This document shows positions 14,201 to 27,646 of a stretch of DNA of 64,000 nt, in pieces (within the stretch, counting starts at the first letter, position 1; the number at the start of each line of letters is the position of its first letter). The DNA comes from Eutrigla gurnardus (taxonomy: Eukaryota; Chordata; Actinopteri; Perciformes; Triglidae): contig OY741264.1 in NCBI GenBank assembly GCA_963514095.1, positions 9,967,554 through 10,031,553 of the forward strand, read 5' to 3'. A program made the translations under genes and the position numbers. The notes beneath the pieces are model-generated. The model did not search any database. It saw only the letters and a program-made list of their open reading frames with translations, and was not told the DNA's origin.

Positions 14201-15024
14201 TTACTGATTTCTCCGCCTTCAAGGATAGTTAGTCTAAAGAGTCCGGACCTTTTTCGGCATGACACGGGGGTGTTAGGCACACATTGCCAGTATTTCTGTT
14301 CAAATGTGATAAAAATGCAATGTTTCTTCCTAATTTCACTTTAGATTACATTTTTGTACAGAGCCTGGGAGGATATATTGGGAATTGTAGCAATAATTCT
14401 AATGTATCTCACTCTAAACAACAGCCTTTGCACTGCAATGAGTTGAGATGGCACTTTAGTTTTGCAATGTTTTCCTTTGTAAACAAGCAGTACATCGAGT
14501 CTGCTCAGCCTGATGTATAGTTAAATCGTAGCAGCCTGGTGCCGTTATCAGGTGATTTTAAGAAGGTAAACAGTTGACGGCCGTGCATGACGAGAGCTCT
14601 GTCACGGCACTTCTCACACGCTGCAGATTTCTTAACACGCGTGTCCTGCTGCCTTCTAATATGGCAGGGATGTCATGCTGTAAGAGTCACAGACTGATTT
14701 AGGCATATTGACTTTAACCATATGTTTAATAGATAGAAATTATTTAGACTGAATCCATTGGTGCAGTGCGAATTTTGTAACAATGTTTTAGTGTCTATAT
14801 ATTTGAGACCGATCTCAAAATAATATTCTATGAACATCTCCTGGTGGTTGTGCTCCATTGTTGTGGTTGTTTCCTTTTTCCTGAACTCACTTGGAAGTAT
14901 AGTGACCTTCTTTGTCTCCCCCTGGTTTTTGAAAAACTACTGTAAACCTTCCCGGGCTCTACACGTTTGATCTTGCCGTTTTCTCTGATAATTTATGTAA
15001 GCAAACTCAGGATCATAACTGTAT

Positions 15025-18000
15025 TCACAGCTGTAAGGTAGCGGAGGTCTGTGACATTGCGTTGTAAATGAAAGTGTTGTTGAAGGGCACAAACTGGTGG
15101 CTGATGATCTTGATGGCCTCTTGAGCAGCAGATCCTAAAGAAACATCATTGAGAAGAATAAATATACAGCTTGGATTCATCAGCACCGTAAAGGTAAGAC
15201 TTGCTTTGTCCTTAAGTATCTGAAGAGTGCTTGTGCTATTACCTCCCAAAAATGCAGCAACTGTGTGTGGCTCTGCTGCACCATATCGACAGCTGCAGGT
15301 TATGAATGGGTAAAAGAAAAGAAAAAACAATGTTCTTAATTATTCGGCAGTCTTCATCATTGACACCAATCAGTAAATCCAACGGAACTTACAACTCGTG
15401 GATGTAATCGTCTTTGATGTTGACGTTGAGGCTGTACTCCTGCAGTAGGCTGTTCACACAGAGCTTCAGTTTGCTGATGTCGTCCTCCACCTGGTAGTTA
15501 TATACTCCTGGTAAGAGACGACGTGTGATAAAAGAAAGGAAAAGGGGAAATGACTCATTTTATTTCTGTACACGAGCATCAGGGGAAATCATGTACAGAC
15601 ATCTTACAAGGCAAATCATTCGGTAGAGTAAAATCAGACAATTATGTGTTTAAAGCCAGTTACAAAGAGGCGTTTCAGTCTTTAAAGCAAGATCTGTATA
15701 AACCTAGGCCTCACCTGGGTAGCGAGAGTGCTGCTGATGGAAGCGATCAACAGCACGAAGCATGAGGTAGAAGACCATCTCACTGTCTGGATTGTCCATG
15801 CTTGAGGCTGAGGACACACAGCAATCATTAATTAAAGGAAAATGGTAAATAAACAAGACTGCACAGTGTGATCAGAAGAATTCTTTAATCAAATAAATGT
15901 ACTTCCAACTTACTGATTTCATCTTTATTTACCGAATCCACACTATATTCCTCAGCAAGTGATCTGCAGCGCACCACCCTCAGGAAGGATGAATTCTTAC
16001 CTGGACACCAACAGAAACGCAGAGTTACCAATAAACGTATAGCAGGTGAAGCAACAGAACACATGATGCTTCACTTTCAGTTTCCTCCAAAGAGCACACA
16101 CAGTGACAGCATTACAAATCACAATCTCTGCATCCTCAAAGAAATGAAAACTTTTGAAGTCAGAAAAGGCAACGCTGCTGTATGATGGCAACACATGACG
16201 GACATGGTACTTTGAAGAGCCTCTAAATTAGTAACACGATTAAATGATGAATACACTGCATGAGGAATGTGAATGAAAATGCATTCACGCATATTAACGT
16301 ATGTACATGCATTGGGTATGTTGATATAAAACTAATTACCATGAATAATCAGATCAGGCTGCATTATTTGATGTAGAGATTGTTTTTAACCTATGGAAAT
16401 GCGAATGCCTCTGAAACCGCTGTATATAGTATGTAGTATGTACAGCATGGCGCCAGCCGCTACCCGTAACACAACGCTGAGCAAAGTGATTTCATTTAAA
16501 TAAACAAAGTTAACACTTACAGAACTGTTTGATGTCCTTTTCAGAGATGCTCTCTGGTGGCTGGCAGAAAATACAAGTCATTTAAGTGGAAATCCAGTTT
16601 TTTTTGTCAAATGCATTGTAAGTAGAGCAAGATTCACTTATAAATTGAGTATTTCAGGGAAACATCTATGAATGCATAATTTAATCCCACCATGGCTGCG
16701 AGACTGACTCATAAACCACAATGACGACAAAAAGTACTGATAACAGTTTTTTGTGAGCAATGCATCACACATTTTCTCTTGACCACCATTTGTTGGACAG
16801 ATGTCCATATATTAACCGTTAGCAGCTTATTGTTAGCCCTGACCATGGCAATAAGAGCTATATTTTCAGACTGGTTTTAAAGGTTTCTGCTGTGATACAT
16901 CAAATCAAATTCTTCCTAGTCTCAGCTACTCCATCTGATATGAAATGTATTTTGAGTAGAAATGAATTGATTGAATAAAGCCCTATATTACTTAAAATTG
17001 ACTAACTTAAATTAACTTCATTCGGGGACCAAATGGGCTTACAACATACCTTTCCAACAGACTGCAATAGACATTCTACATGTTTAGAAACAACTGCTGC
17101 ATCCTGCAGGGCCTTTTCCCTGTAACTGAAATAAAGCACAATAATGAACACAAACACAAACTTACATCATTAAATTATGCACAGTTAGATGAGAAAGATA
17201 GAAGCGGATCTAATGCTGGATTAGAGAAAGTTTCCAAGAACTTCTCGGTTGCTCTTGTGCTCTACACAGCTAGCACACAATATTTCACACACTTACACAT
17301 TTTGAAGGTTGATATACTTCTGAGAGTCTGCGATCATATCTGGGATGCTTCCGCGAACAGGAAGACTGCCATTGCCTTCTTTAAGAGCAAAGTCCTTGAC
17401 AGCTCGCAGCATCACCCAGAAGGACGGAGTCTGGTAAACAAGCACCAACACAACAAACCATTTGAAAAGAGTAATCACCTCAAAAACTACTGCTGAAACT
17501 ATGATATAAGCACCTGTGTATTTTTTAATCGAGGTCTCGGGAGAAAAGTCAATACCTGTGATGTGATGTTGTTACACTGCTCACTGGTAAAGAGGTCTTC
17601 AACAGCACTTGGAATCTGCAGGAAAGAAAGAGATGTTACTAGGTGTGACTGTTAAGTTTGACACCAGAGAAAAGAGGTTGAATGGGGTTTAAAAAGGTGA
17701 CATATGTTGACCAGGACACAAGATAACTCCTAAAAACCTAAGAAATACGGCACCTTGGTTGGATTTAACGCAGTATTGACATTCTTGATAGCTTCTTCAA
17801 AGTTTTCTTCATCCTCTGGGACACCATTCTCATTCTTCAGGATCCCTAAAGAATCACAAACGCAAAATACGTTTGCATTACACAGTCAAGTGACCCAACT
17901 TGTAGGTATTTACGATCTAGAGGTCCACAGGTACCTTCACGGATAAACTGTCTGAAGGCCTCTTTCTCCTTGTAATTTTTCGGTGGCTGACTGTTATGCT

Positions 18001-21000
18001 GCAATGACAAATGTAGAGTGACAATTTATTGTTCAGCAACACTAACAAACAGAGTCGAGCATATATATCAGTGATGGAGCATGTGACAGATATCTTGGCA
18101 CGGGGAAGACCAAAGATAACGTACTGTACCTCACGGAGCCATTTCTCCAGGTGCTTAGCAACAACGATGATCCACGGTGTGTGACTGTGATCCTACAGAT
18201 TAAATAGAGAATGGAAAGAAACACTATCAGTTGTGTAAAGCTGGCGTAGTTTAAGATGACTAGTATGCAGAAAGAAATGTGCTGATCCCAAACAACACAC
18301 CTTCTTATCCATGCTGTCAAGATCGTAGGACTCAATGTGATTCTTGAATTCGGCAAAAGGCTTGTACAATCTGAGGTCCTCCAAGGCATTGTCCGGGTGC
18401 GATTCAATCACTGGGGAGAGAGGCATGGTCACAACACAAGGGCAAACGTATGATCATGAAAGGGGAAGCTACTAAACAACATCTCATTTCTGGGGTAAGG
18501 TGAACAATTAATAAATGACAGACTGTTCCTATGAAATTTATTGTGCTTTTTTTCTATATTTTATTATGTTTCTTATCCTTGTATTGCTTCTATTCTAGTG
18601 CTTTTTGATTCTGCTTTTGGGACAGATGGATTGTGAAGAAAAGGAAAGTATTAGGACAGGGTGGTGATGTTAATTGCTGTTGTTTTTCATTTGTAGGATG
18701 TCCTTTGTTTTGTTGCTCAATCGTTTTAGGGATTCTGTGGATGTTTGGCGAGATTGTTCCGTTTTCTATGTCATGTACTTTACACCTTGTACCTTGGATT
18801 GTTTTGTCTTCTATATCCATAAATAAAATTAAATCAAATGTCGATAAACAATTTTAAGAAATCTAATTTTATGTAACCATTAAGCAAAAAGTGTGGATAC
18901 AGACAGATAAGATGTCGACAATCTTATGTAAATCTTCATGACTATAGATGGTAATTTATTACATGCTATATTCATCACAGTATTGTATTTGCAATTTCAC
19001 GGGTTCATGCTCCACTGACAACTGAAAGCTTTACCCGTGTATAAATAGAAAACCAATTAAGAGTCTAAGGGTTGGGATATGAATAAGAAAAAATGGAATC
19101 AAAATGCTGTTGAACTAACCTGTATGCTCCTGAACCACCAGTCTCATGTAGCCAATCAGGCCATAGCTTTTGCAGACTAGGAAAGGTACAGAGGCACTCC
19201 ACAGAACTGAGCCCAGCCTCAAACATGTGCTGTTGGATTTTAGAAAAAAAATGTGACATGTCAACTGGACAGAAAATAAAGCAATAACAAAACAAACTAT
19301 TTGAAATATAGAAGTTTATACAAAAGAAGTAAACAAGTCTATAAAATTAAAGGTGTAAATGGGTTCGCCAATTATAATCAATTATCAGCACCATGTTGGC
19401 CACCAACCTACTAACATAAAAACATATGTATGTTAAAACAGTCTTTAAAAGTTTAAAGTCATGATTTAAAGGGTTAAAATGGCTTTTAGATCACATCTAT
19501 TAACCCTTTAAGATCACATCCTCGCCCGTATTGTGCTTATTTGACAATGAATGCATGAACAAAATATAATGAGCTACTAACCAATTTCAACCAAAAGCAC
19601 CGTGTGAATAAATAAATAAATCAGAATTGGGAAATTTGGTGGTAGTTAGCTGGCAGAAACTTTTCAACGATCATATCAAATTCATTATATACCGCCTATC
19701 TATCCTGTTTCACTTGGAAATATTTCACAGTACAGCAGCTAGATACTCTTGGACTACCATTTCACTTTATGTTACAAAGTTATGATACTATATTTTTAAA
19801 ATCAATCCCATCCAGACAGCTCAAGGCTCCACCCATGCTAGACTACACATACATTTGATATTTCTTTGAAATAATAGTAAAAATTCTAGTTCCGACAATA
19901 AAATGTAAGAGTAAAGATTAACTAGATCTCATACCTTTCTGGCAACTGGACAGCAATCACTATAGTAAATCTGTGGAAAAACTCTGGATTGTTGTCCAGC
20001 AGCTTGTCTGGACTCTGCAGGCACAACAGAAAATACAAGAGGGATCTCTGTCACCATCAGAGTGATGACACCATCAATATATATTTATACATATTTTATT
20101 CATAGAGCTATTTGTATATAATGCAACATTTGAATGTTTGACCTCTCTTATATTTGTATTGAATCTGCTCTTTTTTCTTTTTTTTTGTTACATTATTACT
20201 GATGTGAAAGTAAATCTGTGGTAGCATGTGAAAATCAAACAGTACCCACCTCCTCCACAAAGTTTCCAGAGACATCACTGTTAAGTTCCTGTAGCAGCTC
20301 AGTGGCTGCATGTGCTCTGTTCTGCAGAAACAAAAAAGGTCAGGGCTCATACAAATACATTGCAACCCTCCATAATAATACTATTTGCACTTGCATATGT
20401 TCATAACACATACATTAATTTACTGCAGCAAGACATACCTTTCCGATGCTATTGTTGCTCAGGAAAAAACTGAAAGACAACACCAAGAGGTCAACCATGA
20501 AGTAAAACCGACACATGAATTCAAGCTTTGACCTATTTATGAAAACCAATAATAAAAAATGCTGTCTTACTTGTTTCCAACATCTTCCCCAGAAACTGTG
20601 TGTCCATCAACTATGGTGAATGCGCCAATACCTGAGAAAGAGATCACTGAATTAAATCAGAAAGACGCTTCCATACACCTGCAGCATTACCACGTCCAAG
20701 CGTCTGTTGTACCTGGAAGCACCAGGTTCTTCAGTATCTCGGTTCCAGTCGCTGTGGCGTTGATGAGACAAACGTGTGCATTCTCCAGTGACTCCTGGCC
20801 ATGATCACCCCACAGCCTGCAAGATAACACGGACAAGTGTTGCCACCTAGTGATACAATTCACCCTCAACCGCTATATCAACACAGCGAGCAAATTAGCA
20901 AGAATTAACCTAGCTACTGCTATGACAGGTTCGATAGCATTGACTGCCATGTATTGCTACACTTGTTTTACTATTAAACACTGTGGAAATAGCGGCACAT

Positions 21001-21334
21001 GATATCGGTGACGGCTGCCACCAGACCAGCTGGCCATTCGTATGGGCAAGCAAACAACAAAACAGATAAACAGAGCCACCCACCCCCATTAACCTCATAG
21101 CTAATGGGTTAGCTCGCCCGTGCTGTTTGAACTATAACGCTAATAGCAAGCTAACGCTGGCTAACGTTAGCACTCCTGCCTCTCCAGCGTATCTGCTTGG
21201 ACCTCTCAAATGAAAACAGACAATAGACATTTAGCCGAAGGAATTTAAATTATGTACGAAATCCACTATGTAGTTTAAATGTACCTAAGTTGTCTGTCGT
21301 ATTTCTGTTCTTTGGAGGCTTTGGTTGCTGCCAT
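15025..21334 (-). CDS. nae1: NEDD8-activating enzyme E1 regulatory subunit (NAE1/APPBP1), complete, 20 coding exons
   Basis: Encodes the adenylation-domain-like partner that pairs with UBA3 to form the E1 that activates NEDD8 for cullin neddylation; this half lacks the E1 catalytic cysteine. Coding exons in transcript order: 21285-21334, 20713-20816, 20571-20631, 20439-20469, 20250-20321, 19935-20014, 19120-19229, 18301-18410, 18130-18192, 17935-17998, 17754-17845, 17556-17615, 17297-17430, 17050-17125, 16521-16560, 15914-16000, 15715-15807, 15393-15507, 15243-15292, 15025-15134. All junctions are GT-AG and in phase; the sum is 533 codons plus stop (human 534). Recognisable blocks are EQKYDRQLRLWGDHGQE at the N-terminus, CLINATATGTEILKNLVLPG, VIESHPDNALEDLR, GSIPDMIADSQKYI, CRYGAAEPHT and the C-terminal MSQTSATLQL. 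The start has a strong Kozak context (A at -3, G at +4). A weak poly(A) candidate (ATTAAA in sense) is at 14725-14730. It is divergent from ca7, with about 1.1 kb between start codons. Confidence 0.97.
19466..19511. repeat. Perfect 12-bp inverted repeat in a nae1 intron
   Basis: TTAAAGGGTTAA at 19466-19477 and TTAACCCTTTAA at 19500-19511, with a 22-nt spacer, inside the intron between nae1 exons 19935-20014 and 19120-19229. Confidence 0.88.
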
Positions 21335-21340
21335 GGTATC

Positions 21341-21385
21341 TTTCCAGTGAGTGACGTCACGGAGACATTTTACTTCCTCAACGAC
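21341..21385 (-). promoter_or_regulatory. nae1 core promoter candidate: CRE palindrome and ETS-like site
   Basis: A perfect 8-bp palindrome TGACGTCA (CRE/ATF site) lies at 21352-21359, 18 bp upstream of the nae1 ATG. An ETS-type motif (GAGGAAGTAA on the minus strand) is at 21371-21380. Both are typical of TATA-less housekeeping promoters. The transcription start is not visible from sequence, so the CRE could lie in the 5' UTR or just upstream. Confidence 0.55.
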
Positions 21386-22427
21386 AGATTCGACACAAAA
21401 ATGCTCGCGTGAAAAATCCGCTGCGCACTTTCGTTATAAATTGTAACACACACACGAGGCATACATATTGTGTTGATATCAAAGTAAATCATACAGTGAC
21501 ACAGAGTAAAAAATGAAATAAATTAATGGAGGCAGTGTCGCGCGCAGACCCCAAAGAGAGGAAGGGACGACAACAAAGACGGCAAATTAACATCTCAGAC
21601 TGAATTAAAGGGGTGAGCTGAAACTGACACACTTTGTGAACTCGTGTGACAAACAGAGCAGGAATTATAACATATTTTTAAAGTTACTTAAAATGTGTTT
21701 GTATCAATGTGATGTCATCAAATTGCTCATTCTCTCTTTAAGATCAAACCTAAATGTAGGTCAGTTCAATCTGAGAAGTCCTCACATTTGAACATTTGGA
21801 TCCATAGATCCATTTTTTGCTAGAAAAACACGACTCAAACGCGTTCAATCATTAGCCTACCGAAAATTATTCACACTTATTTTTCTTTGACTGATAAAAA
21901 TAATCAAGTATCAGCTCACAGCTGATTGGTTTACACTTTAACAACTTTACACTGCATTTCATACAGCAAATCAGAGCTTTATAAAACAAAAACACAACAA
22001 AATAATGAAAACGTATTCGTCCGTTGTCTAGCCTCCATTCTGAAACAACTAGAAAACAAATCACTGGAAAGCATAAAGGGTAGCCTACAATACAAATATT
22101 TAAAGAAAGTGCGTTGATTTAATGAGCAGAGAATGACACTCCTCATGAAACACGATAGTCTAAAATGACGTATCCCTCACTATATTTTGTGTATACAACA
22201 ATACATTATAATCATATTGTGAAAAGGACTGTCCTAATGCAGATGAGCGTTAACACCTCGGACGGGGGGGCGTGTCAAGCCCGGGATGAATGCCCTTCCC
22301 CTTCGGCCACTACATAAACTTCATCAATAGCTGCGTCGCTTAATACCCGTGTCCTTCCTCCACGTGCGCACAGGAGCGCAGAAGACAAACGCCGACGACT
22401 TGGTCAGACTCGACTCTTGCAGAGACA
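21386..22427. promoter_or_regulatory. Divergent intergenic region between nae1 and ca7
   Basis: About 1 kb separates the two head-to-head genes. It is AT-rich in the middle. Near ca7 it becomes GC-rich, with a G7 run and GC-box-like sequence at 22261-22272 and a weak TATA-like CATAAA at 22313-22318, about 115 bp before the ca7 ATG. No open reading frame here looks like a gene. It probably holds the promoters and 5' UTRs of both genes. Confidence 0.5.
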
Positions 22428-25400
22428 ATGACGGGGAATCTCTGGGGATATGGCAAAGAGGACGGTAAGACCTCACAGCATCCAGACTCCTTTACTGCTT
22501 TGCCGTCCACAGTGGAGGCGATGACCCCTCTCCCACAAGAGCCTACATGTTTATTTTTGCTTGGCTAACCCAGAGGAGGGACGCTGTTAATGCGAGATTA
22601 GCAGCGTGCTTAAAGGGATGCCTGCTGTCAAGTTAACCTGGCTTTCCATCCTATTTGCCTTGGGTTCTTCAGCGAGGGACATTGCATTGCATCAGTGTCA
22701 TCATGACCAATGCAAGACAGTCTTGAGTGAATTTCACAGATTTGTTTTTTTTTATTTATTCACTGCTGTGTATTAAAGCTGCTCTGTTGATTGCTTATGT
22801 TCTTTTTTTATGATAAGGTCCTTTTGTGTGGCACAAAAACTATCCCGTTGCCGAGGGAGACCGGCAGTCTCCCATTGACATTGTCCCTCATCAGGCTTCA
22901 CATGACTCCAGTCTGGGTCCGATTGTCCTGAACTACGATCAGTGTACCTCCACCAAAATTGCCAACAATGGAAACTCTGTTGTTGTGGAGTTTGAGGACT
23001 CTGATGACCGTTCAGGTGAGAAAACATACTTACAATATGTGTAACGTAGAGTTTTTGTAATACAGCAGAAATCCCACCTACAAAAAACATTCTCCGTAAT
23101 CACACTTTGGTCCCTCAATATCATACTCGGGTCTAGATAGGACTATACATTAATATGACACGACCTATGACAATAAAAGAATACCGATTGCAATTATTAA
23201 CAGAGATAACAGTTCAGGTACAATCTGATAGCTTTTGTCACTGTCAGCCACCTGCAGGAGAAATCTGCAAGAGAGTTTGCTTTCAATAAAAACATTTTTT
23301 TGTTTTTGTTGAAAAGTGCAAATGATGTGCATAACTGACCGTAATCAAAGGTTACAAATAAACCTGTGATTATGCTGCAGGGAAGTGAAGCCAGCAGTTA
23401 ACTGTATGATCATCTGTCTGCTGGACAAGAGATATAATAACTTCAGGTGATCTCAATGGTTATTATGACCCGATTTGCTTTTTATCGCTGGGTGGATCCG
23501 TGTTAAACACCCGCTCATTAACATGAGGACGAGCTCAGAAATGTGGGGCTGTTTGGCTCAGACAGTTTCCACAGAGCAAGCAAGAAGCAACCACTGAGAG
23601 CAATTAAGAGAGAGGAGACCTGTAGGGAAACTAATGCACTTCCTCAGCACTTCTTCAGTTCAGATGAGGTGCGCAAATCCCCTTAACCTGCTGTTTGTCA
23701 CGTGCGGCTTGCTCTGGATGTATGCATGCATGCTGGGTATTCACACATAATGGGGTTCTGTGTCACTGGTAATTTGTCAGGAAAAGGAGGATAGAACACA
23801 ATAGACATGTTTCTAGACTGATGGACAATATGGATAATCAGATTCAATGGTAATACTAAATATAAGAACCAACATGACTGGAGTTAAGTTAATTCTAATG
23901 AATGCATTTCTCTCCTCAGGCAGTCATTCATGTTGGCATAATCAAGGCCAGGTTTTACAACACGATTTCACCTTTAACCATCTGATACAACACATAAGTT
24001 ATTTATAAGTGGCTATCTACTTATCACCTCGTTTTCTAGATTAATAATTCATTGTAGTTAACACATTTTCATGTAACAGCTCACGCTCTTCTCGTGCTTA
24101 TCCTACATCTATATTGTAAGATGTGCCAGATGAATATTTTTGCTCTCGTGTGTCACTCATGCATAGCTAATCTGACCTGGACTCGTGTGGCCTGTTTGTC
24201 AGAAGGATGTCAGCAGCATCGCAATGAATAACAGTCAGATTAGAACGCCGTTCTCACCCAGCAATGCAAGCCATAGGCTCCCAAAACGGTGCTATTCTGA
24301 TAATGGCCTGAATGTCAATATGATGTATATTGAAGCTATTCAACCTTATTGGCCAATGGGCCTGAATGTTAAGCTAAACGTAGCTTAAATGTAGCTTCAT
24401 TTAGCATAGGATCGGCTATTCGTGTCTCCACCTAAAGCTTGTGCCACAGAGCTCTAATGATATATGGGTTGGTAAAGCAGGCAGCAGGTTGGTGCTCGTG
24501 TTTCAGCTTTCACTAAGTGTGACTAGGTTGACTCGTCCTGCTGTGGTACTAAGCATCCTCACAGGATGTTCTGTGCAGCCTTTTTGCTGAATAGCAGTTT
24601 GTTAACCAACCGCAGACATTAGTGTGAATGCTTAACCATTTTAGTTGCATTCATTTGCATGTCATCTTCTACAGTGATCCGGGGAGGCCCTCTCGACAAC
24701 CCCTACAGGCTGAAACAGTTTCACTTCCACTGGGGCGGAAAGGGCTGCCATGGCTCCGAGCACACCGTTGCAGGAAACGGCTATGCTTCTGAGGTTCGTG
24801 TCTCGATACTTCACTGTGCCAGCGTCTAATTATCAAATCATATAATAACCAATTTCATTTATATTTAACAATAAAAAGCTTTTCTTTCCTACTATTTGCC
24901 TCTCTAGCTACATTTAGTACACTGGAATGCTGTCAAGTACAACACGTTTGGGGAGGCGGCAACCGCTCCTGATGGCCTCGCTGTCCTCGGCATCTTTTTA
25001 GAAGTAAGATGTTTTATCTGAATGGTGATTCCATTTTCTGTCCGTGCGCCTCCTTTCCTCTTCATTTTTGCATCGGTATCAAGAATGAAAGACAGCATAA
25101 TGTGTTGTAGTCCAGCCATGCTGTACTTCATTCATTATTTGTGTGTACATTAAACCATGCTATTTAGTTTAGCTTCATGTTCTGATCTGTGTATCTCTGT
25201 GTGCGGTGATTTCAAAAGGTCATCGAATTTTGAAGAGAAAAATGATTTGTCACAAAGTTGTGTACATAACGCCACGTGTTTCTAGTTGTAAACCTAGTCG
25301 TGTTGTGATAGTCAGAGTATTTGCCTCCAGTGTTGTGGTGCTGCAACCTGTGGTTATGATACGTCAGTACAACAATGATGAAGATTGTAAACGTATAAAT

Positions 25401-27427
25401 ATTTGATATGGATTCCCTCCAAAGGTCGCAAATCACTTCAATCTTGTCTGTTATGTCAGACAGGTGACGAACACCGATGGCTCCACATGATAACCGACGC
25501 TTTGTTCACAGTGAAGTTTAAGGTGAGTGTTTGTTTGCCACTGGATTTTATTACATCTAATATTCATGTGACCTTCTCTCAGCATTATTGCAGTTTGTGT
25601 TTGTATGTCTGTTACAGGGCAGCGTCACAGATTTCAAAGGTTTCAACCCCAAGTGCCTCCTGCCCAGCAGCCTCCACTACTGGACCTACCTGGGCTCACT
25701 GACCACGCCCCCCCTGCACGAAAGTGTCATCTGGATTGTCGTCAAGGAGCCAATCGCAGTGTCTGAAAAGCAGGTGTGTTGCAAACATGCTCCTTTGACC
25801 GCCGTGCGTGCCAGATTTCTATCGTGTAAACCACTGTAGTAGTTATTATTCCAGGTCATGTGACACAGCCATTCATACTCCACATTAACCCCAATCCCAT
25901 AGTAGACAACCCCTCTGGCACACGATCTATATTTCCCTTGACTACAGAAAAGAGGCAACTACATGAAGTATACAGTCAAATATTTCTTATTCATAATGAA
26001 TGGAAAACATATCAAATATGTTCATATCTGAAATAGGACAGTGATATGATTTTTTTTTACACAAAACATACGTTATATTTTCTTGATTCCCAACTGCACA
26101 TGAATGTTATGTTCAATGCTTTAGAATATTACTGATTGCTTTCATATATTTTTTGGAGCAAATGATCTGCACCCATGTTTCTCTGAGGTTAAATGTTGTT
26201 TTACTTTAAATGACACAGCTACACACAGTGATACCTGGAGACCTGATGCTGCAGTTGATCAGTAATAAAAATACATTTTATTTATAGAACACTTTTCATT
26301 TCATTTGCATGTCAGTTGTGTCGTCCATGTTTCTTGGCCTGCATAATATTAGGCTATGCTCCACGAGGGATCAGGGATCCTTTATTCATCTTCCTCCTCT
26401 TGTGGAGCATCAGTATGCTGGGTTTGAGAAGTTGTGGGTGGTGGTGGTGAGGTTTACCTCTATGCTGTAGCATGTGCAGAAATGTACTAAGCATGATGTT
26501 ATATTTAGCGTCCAGAACAAGAGCAGGCATCATTCATGTGGTTGTCGTGTTTAGGGTTGATTTGTGTTCATCCCCCCATCTTCACACTGAATTGAATCAG
26601 AAAGTTTAGGTCTGGTCGCCCCGGGTTGTTGACAAGTTAAGTTGACTAGCCGGATGTCTGCAGCCGTCCAGGTCTCTCCGTGTGCTGGTCCTGTGGCGAC
26701 TGCTGCCAGCCTCTGGATTACTCGCACAACTTTGTTGATCTTTTCTCGTCTAGTTCCCCATTTTTAACTCCAGGATTGTACACGAGGAATCAGGAGTTTT
26801 AATGACGCTGGCACCTCAGGCGTAGCATGAGCGATCCGTCTGTAAACCCATGTGTGTAGCGTAGCTGGGGGGTGAGGCTTAAGCTAGGCAACTGGCCTCA
26901 CAACCTATGACTCCAGTCTCAAGCCTTTGATCCCCTCCAGCTGATTATCCTGATGGATGGATGGCTGGATGTGTGCAGGGCTTTAATTGAGAAATGCTTG
27001 CATGGAGACGCAGCAGGGGAAAAGCCCTTACATAAGAGGGTATTATTTTGTTTTTAATTTCCCCTCATAATGATAGACATAAGCTAAAATGGATTATCCA
27101 AAAGGAGGGTGATGTGTTTGTGCTTTTTACATTTTTGAAAGGGCCCTGAGTCATGGAATACATCTGGTAATATTCAGGTAGGTAAGGACTGTGGATTGTT
27201 GGACTTTTTAAGGTGCTTACAGTGTCTAGTATGGAGCCTATTCAACCTCAGAAATTCAATTGTTTTGCAAAATATGAAGATGAAAATCCTTGTCTCTCCA
27301 AATGCAGCTGGGCAAGTTTAGAACGCTTCAGTTCACCCGAGAGGAAGAAGATCAGAGGACACGCATGGAAAACAACTTCAGGCCTCCCCAGCTTCTCAAA
27401 AACAGGAAAGTGCGATCCTCCAATTAA
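22428..27427 (+). CDS. ca7: Carbonic anhydrase 7 (cytosolic alpha-CA), complete, 7 coding exons
   Basis: Catalyses reversible CO2 hydration in the cytosol. Exons: 22428-22464, 22818-23015, 24675-24793, 24908-25003, 25460-25522, 25618-25773, 27308-27427; all GT-AG and in phase; 262 codons plus stop (human CA7 264). The protein starts MTGNLWGYGKEDG, like human CA7. Zinc ligands are H95 and H97 in QFHFHWGG and H120 in ELHLVHWN; the gatekeeper Thr is T200 in SLTTPPL. There is no signal peptide or membrane anchor, as expected for CA7. Oddities: the proton-shuttle His (CA2 position 64) is Asn65 in NNGNSV. Of the cysteines remembered in human CA7, C184 in FNPKCLLP is kept, but the site near residue 179 is Gly and residue 218 in EPIAVSEKQ is Ala. 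CA2-like cytosolic isoforms are the alternative, but the N-terminus, the position between nae1 and cdh16, and FNPKCLLP favour CA7. Confidence 0.96.
26262..26300 (-). repeat. Retroelement tail fragment, inverted, in ca7 intron 6
   Basis: AATAAAAATACATTTTATTTATAGAACACTTTTC resembles the inverted tail at 11181-11250. It lies in the 1.5-kb last intron of ca7. Confidence 0.35.
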
Positions 27428-27646
27428 TGTGACCCCAAGAGATCTGCCTATAAAGACTCTTTGATTAGACAACAGTGAATGCATTGATTTGATTGTACTA
27501 TTTACCTCATGGAAGCTTGTCTTGAGGATTTCTGATTTTCTTTGTACAGTAGAGTCGTTCTCATCACTGCCAGCACGTTGTGTCCCTCCGGTCAGAAGCT
27601 TCCATGGCAGAGGACGGAATCAGCTTTTTGAACGATTTTAGGGAAA

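Larger units (their letters stand above)
1..15024. other. Gene-free flank downstream of nae1
   Basis: No reading frame in this 15 kb resembles a known protein and none chains into spliced exons in the way the three genes do. The region holds microsatellites, purine- and pyrimidine-rich tracts, a short perfect hairpin and degenerate dispersed repeats, listed separately. The left part of the nae1 3' UTR probably reaches to about 14.7 kb. Conserved non-coding elements may be present but cannot be recognised from one sequence. Confidence 0.6.
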
